64,000 nt of DNA from a virus. Positions 59,616 through 64,000 of the stretch are shown in pieces. Each line of letters opens with the position of its first letter. The first letter of the stretch is position 1. Made by a program: the position numbers and the translations under genes. The stretch is from positions 38,469 to 102,468 of the IMG/VR virus record IMGVR_UViG_3300028569_000018, one strand, 5' to 3'. The notes beneath the pieces were generated by a model. That model was not told where the DNA came from, did not search any database, and saw only the letters and a list, made by a program, of their open reading frames with translations.

Positions 59616-60446
59616 ATGAAGATAGAAGCAGTCACTGTATGTGTGAATTACTCGGACTTTCTTGAACATTCCATACGATACAATAAAGAACTATTCGATA
59701 AATGGGTGGTAGTAACCGATAACAAGGACACAAAAACGAAGGAACTTTGTGACCGCACCGGAGTGATGTGTGTCCAGACCGACGAATTTTACCGCGACGG
59801 TTCTACCTTTGCAAAATACCGTGGCATTAATGAAGGTCTTAAGCATCTGGATAAGGATGGTTGGATTGTGTTTATGGATGGAGATATTCTATTATCACCA
59901 TTAACTCGTAGAGTATTCGAAAGAAAGGAGTTACAAAAACATAAAATGTATGGCATTGATAGGTTGAACTGCAAAGGGTATGAACGATTCGTACAATTTG
60001 AGCAGAGTAACCCGGTGATTATTGATAATTGGTTACTACATGGTGCTGGTTTAGAGTTCGGAGCAAGAATTGTTCATATATATGGTGATGAATCTGAGAA
60101 TGGTAGATTTACCGGTTGGAAACCGCTAGGATTCTTTCAGATGATTCATTCAAGTAAACTAGTAGACTACCCGGACCATTCACCTAATGCATCACGTGGT
60201 GATTTAGAATTTACTAAGCTATGGCGCATGGAAGACCGGGAACTCATTCCGGAGATAATCGGCGTACACATTTATACAGAAGATTATAAGGGGCAGAATT
60301 GGGGCAGTCGCCAATCTAAACCATTTACATACGAAACACCGCAACCGTATCTCAAACGGTTATATGATAAAACAGGCATACGGTTAAATAGATACAAATA
60401 TTGGCTTCATATGTTTATTATTCACGTCATTCGTACGCTGAGATAA
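59616..60446 (+). CDS. GT-A glycosyltransferase
   Basis: 276 residues. IEAVTVCVNYSDFLEHSIRY at the N-terminus, VVVTDNKDTKT and GWIVFMDGDILLSP with the DGD metal site. GYERFVQF and TGWKPLGFFQM are probable acceptor blocks. It stands apart from the main glycan cluster and has no obvious own promoter. Confidence 0.8.
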   Translation: MKIEAVTVCVNYSDFLEHSIRYNKELFDKWVVVTDNKDTKTKELCDRTGVMCVQTDEFYRDGSTFAKYRGINEGLKHLDKDGWIVFMDGDILLSPLTRRVFERKELQKHKMYGIDRLNCKGYERFVQFEQSNPVIIDNWLLHGAGLEFGARIVHIYGDESENGRFTGWKPLGFFQMIHSSKLVDYPDHSPNASRGDLEFTKLWRMEDRELIPEIIGVHIYTEDYKGQNWGSRQSKPFTYETPQPYLKRLYDKTGIRLNRYKYWLHMFIIHVIRTLR

Positions 60447-60462
60447 CAATCCACTACATCAT

Positions 60463-60491
60463 TTGGTAATGTCAACTGTATTTCTTATCTT
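60463..60491 (+). promoter_or_regulatory. Promoter, TTGGTA-N17-TATCTT, 6 bases before ATG
   Basis: TTGGTA 60463-60468, 17-base spacer, TATCTT 60486-60491, AAGAAT, ATG 60498. Confidence 0.78.
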
Positions 60492-60497
60492 AAGAAT

Positions 60498-61175
60498 ATG
60501 AAGACATGGATAATAAGTGACACACACGCACAACATTGGTCATTAAGTTTGCCAAAAGAACCAATAGAAACTGTAATACATGCTGGAGATTCTACAAATT
60601 ACAGAGATTTATTTAATAATCAACCAGAATTTGAAAAATTTATAGAATGGTTTGGTGGGTTATCTATTAAGAATAAAGTATTAATAGCAGGTAATCATGA
60701 TACATGGGCTTTAAAAAAGTATAATGTAGATAGAATTAAAGAATTAGGAATTCATTATTTAGAACATGAATATGTGGAATTAGAAGGAAGACTCATATTT
60801 GGAAGTCCTTACACCCCTACATTTGGTCAATGGCATTTTATGAAAGATAGAAGTAAACTATCACAATATTGGGAAGCTTTAACAGATAAAATTGATGTTT
60901 TAGTAACACATGGAGCACCTAAAGGAATATTAGACCTATCCCATAATAGAGAACATAATCTTGAATATTGTGGAGATGGGGCATTAACTAAAGCTGTATT
61001 TAAATTTCAGCCTAAATTTCATGTATTTGGACATATTCATGATTCAGATGGCTGTTTTAATTCAGGGATTACTAAATTATCAGGGAGAGAAACAACATTT
61101 ATTAATGCTTCTTGTGTAACAGATGGTAAATTTAATCAAGGTTGTAGTAGTCATGGTCAAATAATAGAAATTTAA
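60498..61175 (+). CDS. Calcineurin-like metallophosphoesterase
   Basis: 225 residues. Metal motifs: ISDTHAQHW, HAGDSTN, IAGNHDTW, VTHGAPKG and FGHIHDSDG, a complete set. The phosphodiester substrate is unknown. Codon choice differs from the neighbours: every Arg codon I read is AGA, Pro is CCA or CCT, and G/C-ending codons are rare, which suggests recent transfer from an AT-rich source while the promoter is of the phage type. Confidence 0.88.
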   Translation: MKTWIISDTHAQHWSLSLPKEPIETVIHAGDSTNYRDLFNNQPEFEKFIEWFGGLSIKNKVLIAGNHDTWALKKYNVDRIKELGIHYLEHEYVELEGRLIFGSPYTPTFGQWHFMKDRSKLSQYWEALTDKIDVLVTHGAPKGILDLSHNREHNLEYCGDGALTKAVFKFQPKFHVFGHIHDSDGCFNSGITKLSGRETTFINASCVTDGKFNQGCSSHGQIIEI

Positions 61176-61182
61176 TTAAACA

Positions 61183-61263
61183 ATGGTATGGTTTGATATA
61201 GGCAACGCGGAGCGTGTAGTATATATACAAAAAGCAATAGAAGAAGTAAGGGCATTAATATAG
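61183..61263 (+). CDS. Possible 26-residue ORF
   Basis: MVWFDIGNAERVVYIQKAIEEV... from ATG 61183 to TAG 61263, 7 bases after the phosphoesterase and 4 before the next ORF. Spacing is the only support. Confidence 0.3.
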   Translation: MVWFDIGNAERVVYIQKAIEEVRALI

Positions 61264-61267
61264 TATT

Positions 61268-61603
61268 ATGGTAAATAAATACGATACCGAGTTTGTCCGA
61301 AGGCAGCTGTATGATATACACTTCAAATTAAACGGTTCATCATATGAAGAGTCGTCCGGGGCATTAAATATGATGATAAAAGAATTGAATGAACAGTCTA
61401 TAGCAATAGATAAGTTTAAAGAAGAGTATAAGAAGAATCATAAGATGTGTCCAAAGTGTAATACATTACAGCATAGTACAACATTAGTAGCATACGTACT
61501 AGATATGGATAAGAAGGAAGAGTATAAGAACCTGAATAAGTGTGTATGCACTAACTGTGGTAATATACATACGACACATGACAGAGTAGCAGAATTGCAA
61601 TAA
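61268..61603 (+). CDS. Small zinc-ribbon protein
   Basis: 111 residues. Helical N-terminus (FVRRQLYDIHFKLNGSSYEE) and a C-terminal ribbon MCPKCNTLQ...CVCTNCGNIHTTHD. Nucleic-acid binding possible. Last clear gene before a 1-kb gap. Confidence 0.6.
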   Translation: MVNKYDTEFVRRQLYDIHFKLNGSSYEESSGALNMMIKELNEQSIAIDKFKEEYKKNHKMCPKCNTLQHSTTLVAYVLDMDKKEEYKNLNKCVCTNCGNIHTTHDRVAELQ

Positions 61604-61827
61604 ATAATATATTATATCACATTAAATAATATAGTGTGATTCTACCTAAGACAACCATATAGGTATTTGTTTACAGAAGAGATAATCTTATACCCAATAT
61701 TGGAAGATGGGTGTATAATGCTTTCTAAAGAGCAATACCTAATTAGCTTAAGATTAAAAGGAATATAATACCGGAGCCTAAAAGAATGGTAATGTATGTA
61801 TACGCCCCATACCGAAGAAATATGAAG

Positions 61828-61857
61828 AAGTATCGCCAAGTATCACCAAGTATCACC
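61828..61857 (+). repeat. Three 10-bp direct repeats
   Basis: AAGTATCGCC, AAGTATCACC, AAGTATCACC in a row, one helical turn apart, iteron-like in spacing. They lie inside a 25-codon open frame (ATG 61786 to TGA 61863) of doubtful value. Confidence 0.7.
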
Positions 61858-61909
61858 AGCTGACTGTCTGCATGTCTCACCCGCTCATAACTTTATTCTC
61901 TGCAGGTTT

Positions 61910-61953
61910 TAGACTCGTTTGGTAATATCAACAAATTATCGTATCTTAATAAT
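61910..61953 (+). repeat. Duplicate of the DNA ligase promoter
   Basis: About 45 bases match the region before the ligase gene (57179-57222) with two differences. TTGGTA 61919-61924 and TATCTT 61942-61947 keep the 17-base spacing. The codon six bases after the box is ATA where the ligase copy has ATG. Confidence 0.85.
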
Positions 61954-61974
61954 ATAAAAGAAAAATAGAAATAT

Positions 61975-62100
61975 TTGTTTAAGAATCAAGGTTCTGATAA
62001 TACTTATTGGCATGTTAATGTCGTAATCAATAATACAGTGTATCGTATATTGCATACTTTTGATTATACCGGCTTTGTAGGTGCACATTATAATAAGTAA
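61975..62100 (+). pseudogene. Decayed short gene behind the duplicate promoter
   Basis: The expected start is ATA (61954), followed in frame by K-E-K and a TAG, then an open frame reading KYLFKNQGSDNTYWHVNVVI...GFVGAHYNK to a stop at 62100. The sequence looks protein-like. A TTG at 61975 could still start 41 codons. Best read as a gene that lost its ATG and gained a stop. Confidence 0.45.
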
Positions 62101-62165
62101 TGAGCTAGACCCGGATGGTAATTGGTGTGATAAAACATGCCAGAGTTTCCGGAATAAAGTTCAGC

Positions 62166-62261
62166 ACTTCCTAGTACGGAAGTTATAAAATAAGCACTTA
62201 TAAGGAAGTATTGCCCGGAATTAGTTTTGGGCAATACACCCATGTTTCGGCAATAAACATG
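62166..62261 (+). ncRNA. Run of three hairpins
   Basis: ACTTCC/GGAAGT (62166-62183, loop 6), GTATTGCCC/GGGCAATAC (62208-62237, 9 perfect pairs, loop 12) and CATGTTT/AAACATG (62241-62261, 7 pairs, loop 7). GAGTTTCCGG flanks the group on both sides (62143-62152 and 62265-62274). Candidate structured RNA; no known family recognised. Confidence 0.5.
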
Positions 62262-62321
62262 CTCGAGTTTCCGGTTTGCTTCATTTTGAATATTTTGAGA
62301 AAAAAACTAGCTCAAAGGCTC

Positions 62322-62440
62322 GCGCTACCAAGAGCCGCAGGAATTTTTAGCACGATACTCTAAGTGTCGCCCGTGGGTAAAAAAAGTCGACCTGCTAGAA
62401 ATATCAAAAGAGCTATAATCTTGGCCACTCTTGGTAGCGC
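62322..62440 (+). ncRNA. 13-bp long-range stem with internal structure
   Basis: GCGCTACCAAGAG (62322-62334) is perfectly complementary to CTCTTGGTAGCGC (62428-62440). Inside, GCAGG/CCTGC, CGATAC/GTGTCG and CCC/GGG pairs are possible, and TAGCTC (about 62309) with GAGCTA (about 62410) would form a crossing pair. Such closing by a 13-bp stem suggests one folded domain, RNA or origin DNA. Confidence 0.6.
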
Positions 62441-62472
62441 TAAGTATTGCACTACCCGGGTTTGGTAAAATA

Positions 62473-62508
62473 TTGATAATCAAGGGGGTATAACTAATTG
62501 ATAATCAA
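62473..62508 (+). promoter_or_regulatory. Two TTGATAATCAA palindromes
   Basis: TTGATAATCAA at 62473-62483 and 62498-62508, 25 bases apart, 33 bases before the -35 of the next promoter. Further copies (TTGATTATCAA 63220-63230, TTGATAATCAA 63871-63881) precede the next two promoters. Operator sites for a shared regulator are likely. Confidence 0.6.
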
Positions 62509-62540
62509 GGGCGTTATTTTCTAGATTTCTTACATATTCC

Positions 62541-62569
62541 TTGGTCAATCGGGCACGAATCCTTATCTT
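62541..62569 (+). promoter_or_regulatory. Promoter, TTGGTC-N17-TATCTT
   Basis: TTGGTC 62541-62546, 17-base spacer, TATCTT 62564-62569, AATAAT, ATG 62576. That ATG opens a 9-codon leader (MRNKPYNIC) whose stop overlaps the start of the gene at 62599. Confidence 0.75.
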
Positions 62570-62575
62570 AATAAT

Positions 62576-62605
62576 ATGAGAAATAAACCATACAATATAT
62601 GTTAA
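62576..62605 (+). CDS. Nine-codon leader ORF
   Basis: ATGAGAAATAAACC... ends at TAA 62603-62605, overlapping ATG 62599 in another frame. The same AATAATATGAGAAA start block occurs at 63282-63293. Coupled translation or attenuation is possible. Confidence 0.4.
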   Translation: MRNKPYNIC

Positions 62606-63219
62606 GTAAAAAGAGCAAAGCTCAGCTTGAGCAAGTTAAGAAGTATATTCTGGATAATCACGTAACCAGCTTTCAAACCCGCACGGCGCTAGACCGATTG
62701 ATTGAGAGAATTAAGTTTCCGCGTGTTCGTAAGCTGGAAGAGATGTACGGGACTATAAACCGAACATATTATAAGAATCAGCAATATGACCCGATTCGTA
62801 ACGAGTTGGTTGATAGTGGATTCTTGAGTATGAAGCGTGTTGGTAACCGATGTGAGTTTACTGTTATAGGTGGGAAAGAGCGTGAAGCGTTTAATAAATT
62901 TATGGGGTTTCCGGTTGAGGCGTTTACAAATCTCGCAAATATCGTGTCGAGATTACCGATGCTACCCACCAAAGATACTAGTATGCAATTTGCAGAACCG
63001 GCTAAACCTAATGGTGGTGATTCACCGGACTATGATTACTTATTACAGAAAGTAGCGTCTCTGAGATGTAGTAATACCGCGTTACAGAAAGAAAACGAGA
63101 GACTTCAAGCTGCTGCGGCCGACCCTTCTGTGTTACCGTTTGTACTAGCAATTACTGGAGTATCAATATTAGCGATTACCGCCATAATAGTCATTGGGTT
63201 AATGGCCTCGCATAACTAA
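62599..63219 (+). CDS. Membrane-anchored hypothetical protein
   Basis: 206 residues. N-terminal part is helical and basic with a winged-helix feel (LDRLIERIKFPRVRKLEEMY, then IRNELVDSGFLSMKRVGNRC). A coiled coil (CSNTALQKENERLQAA) leads to a C-terminal membrane helix (FVLAITGVSILAITAIIVIG). Tail-anchored topology. Function unknown. Confidence 0.65.
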   Translation: MLSKKSKAQLEQVKKYILDNHVTSFQTRTALDRLIERIKFPRVRKLEEMYGTINRTYYKNQQYDPIRNELVDSGFLSMKRVGNRCEFTVIGGKEREAFNKFMGFPVEAFTNLANIVSRLPMLPTKDTSMQFAEPAKPNGGDSPDYDYLLQKVASLRCSNTALQKENERLQAAAADPSVLPFVLAITGVSILAITAIIVIGLMASHN

Positions 63220-63252
63220 TTGATTATCAAAGGGATAAAATTTCATATGTCC

Positions 63253-63281
63253 TTGTTCGTTTGAACTATAATCCTTATCTT
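63253..63281 (+). promoter_or_regulatory. Promoter, TTGTTC-N17-TATCTT
   Basis: TTGTTC 63253-63258, 17-base spacer, TATCTT 63276-63281, AATAAT, ATG 63288. ATG 63288 opens a 27-codon frame (MRKIDVKRMWNSPSM...) that overlaps the gene at 63314. Confidence 0.72.
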
Positions 63282-63313
63282 AATAATATGAGAAAAATAG
63301 ATGTAAAAAGAAT

Positions 63314-63586
63314 GTGGAATTCGCCCTCGATGAACAATATATTCCCGGGTATATTATGGTTACCGACCTAATAGAATTCCTTAAAGAGAATGACCATTAT
63401 CAGGCTTTGACTATGTTTGAAGATGATGTGAACGTTCGATGGGTGCTACCGATAGCGATGCCCGGACCGGGTTCGCCTGTATGTGTTCCTTTGGCATATG
63501 TACAATCACTGTTTATTATAGAGATACACGGTGCTTATGAAGCCTTTGAATTATTAATATCTAAATATACAATATATGGCAAGTAA
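63314..63586 (+). CDS. Hypothetical protein (GTG start)
   Basis: 90 residues from GTG 63314. EQYIPGYIMVTDLIEFLKEN and MFEDDVNVRWVLPIAMPGPG suggest a small alpha/beta fold. An in-frame ATG lies 15 codons in (IMVTDL), which could be the true start. Overlaps the next gene by 11 bases. Confidence 0.55.
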   Translation: MEFALDEQYIPGYIMVTDLIEFLKENDHYQALTMFEDDVNVRWVLPIAMPGPGSPVCVPLAYVQSLFIIEIHGAYEAFELLISKYTIYGK

Positions 63587-63866
63587 ACTATTGAAAATCA
63601 CTCGAAAAGAGTATAAAGAGCTTTTGCCCGTGATGATTAAAATCAGGGAACGTTTTGTTAAGGCTACAGGTTGTGATTACTGTAAGGTATTCACCCACCG
63701 AAACTGTGATGGTGGTAGAACAAAGCTATGGTTGCATCGCGGTAAGCAAACGTGTAAATTGCCCGCTACGGTAACTGTTGGGAAGTATGTATACTCAGTA
63801 GAGAAATATACCATGGGTGGTATGTATGGACACGATATTGCAATTCTTTTTAAAAGAATCGCATAA
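63576..63866 (+). CDS. Hypothetical protein
   Basis: 96 residues, basic. Helical start (LLKITRKEYKELLPVMIKIR), then CDYCKVFTHRNC which might bind metal, and a beta-rich end. Not recognised. Confidence 0.6.
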   Translation: MASKLLKITRKEYKELLPVMIKIRERFVKATGCDYCKVFTHRNCDGGRTKLWLHRGKQTCKLPATVTVGKYVYSVEKYTMGGMYGHDIAILFKRIA

Positions 63867-63870
63867 CTGC

Positions 63871-63943
63871 TTGATAATCAATACCGTTCATTTGGAAGAA
63901 AGTTTGCGAATTCCTTGTATATATGAGCGTCTTATCTTATCTT
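63871..63943 (+). promoter_or_regulatory. Operator palindrome plus promoter for the next gene
   Basis: TTGATAATCAA 63871-63881, then TTGTAT 63915-63920, 17-base spacer and TATCTT 63938-63943. The leader contains GGTTA/TAACC, a 5-bp hairpin, before ATG 63992. Confidence 0.6.
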
Positions 63944-63991
63944 TAAGTATAAGGGTTAGATATTTAACCAAAACATAAAAATTAATAAAAA

Positions 63992-64000
63992 ATGGCAAAA
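63992..64000 (+). CDS. Start of a gene cut by the window end
   Basis: ATG GCA AAA (MAK) after AAATTAATAAAAA. Only three codons are visible, so no product can be given. Confidence 0.4.

Larger units (their letters stand above)
61604..62598 (+). other. Gene-poor 1-kb interval with structured DNA
   Basis: No ORF here is convincing at full length. The left part has a 42-codon open frame without a start, reading ...EEIILYPILEDG...LSKEQYLISLRLKGI to a stop at 61768, which looks like a gene remnant. Then come three phased 10-bp repeats, a duplicate of the ligase promoter, a decayed short ORF, five inverted repeats at 62166-62440 and operator-like palindromes before the next promoter. Possible roles are a noncoding RNA, a replication origin or a recombination scar. 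Confidence 0.6.

Noticed and set aside
61828-61857. CRISPR-like array from the 10-bp repeats
   Set aside because: Units are contiguous 10-mers without spacers.
61604-62598. tRNA genes in the gene-poor interval
   Set aside because: No cloverleaf with acceptor stem, anticodon arm and a GTTC-type T loop could be assembled. None was seen elsewhere in the window either.

Overview
The window is a gene-dense stretch of a large tailed-phage genome. Every gene I can support lies on the + strand, and most neighbours overlap by 1-20 bases or sit a few bases apart. The replication set is T4-like: family B DNA polymerase, gp45-like sliding clamp, gp44-like and gp62-like clamp-loader subunits, ATP-dependent DNA ligase, a gp1-like dNMP kinase and a DenV-type pyrimidine-dimer glycosylase. 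A host in the Bacteroidota is inferred, not proven. Shine-Dalgarno sequences are essentially absent. The promoters look like the Bacteroidota TTTG / TAnnTT(TG) type. A short Hc1/histone-H1-like protein of a kind common in that phylum is present.

Layout. 0-3 kb: nucleotide metabolism (end of a B12-dependent ribonucleotide reductase, thioredoxin, Smr protein, dUTPase), a nuclease-like protein and a QueD-like enzyme. 3-17 kb: repair (UvdE, DenV, a DnaQ-type exonuclease) mixed with the 7-deazaguanine genes (queD, queE, dpdA, folE), GroES, sugar-type oxidoreductases and four homing endonuclease genes (HEGs). 17-32 kb: replication genes, thymidylate synthase, dNMP kinase, a RecB-like nuclease and a fifth HEG. 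33-51 kb: a long glycan cluster with about ten glycosyltransferases, three methyltransferases, two sugar cupins, a 2OG-Fe(II) oxygenase, a sugar reductase and a sugar aminotransferase, plus a sixth HEG that splits a glycosyltransferase gene. 51-60 kb: small basic or membrane proteins, a possible spanin pair and holin, a metalloprotease-like protein, DNA ligase and another glycosyltransferase. 60-64 kb: an AT-rich, foreign-looking phosphoesterase, about 1 kb without a clear gene but with strong RNA hairpins, and three genes each preceded by a similar operator-promoter block.

Two biosynthetic systems dominate. FolE, QueD and QueE make 7-deazaguanine precursors and a DpdA/TGT-like enzyme would put the base into phage DNA; no QueC is visible here. 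The glycan cluster resembles a route to a dTDP-3-amino-3,6-dideoxy or branched sugar followed by serial glycosyl transfer. No flippase or polymerase is seen, so the acceptor is probably cytoplasmic (virion protein or nucleic acid).

The most unusual observations are regulatory. First, three HNH homing endonuclease genes carry the same 5' RNA element. It has a small hairpin, a terminator-like stem and a 13-bp long-range pairing that ends two bases before the start codon; the pairing covaries among copies and crosses the terminator stem as a pseudoknot. Second, HEGs sit exactly at the 5' ends of resident genes and at least two leave a displaced promoter plus start codon upstream. Third, many genes have a TTGGTA-N17-TAT(A/C)TT promoter ending six bases before ATG, which predicts leaderless mRNAs.
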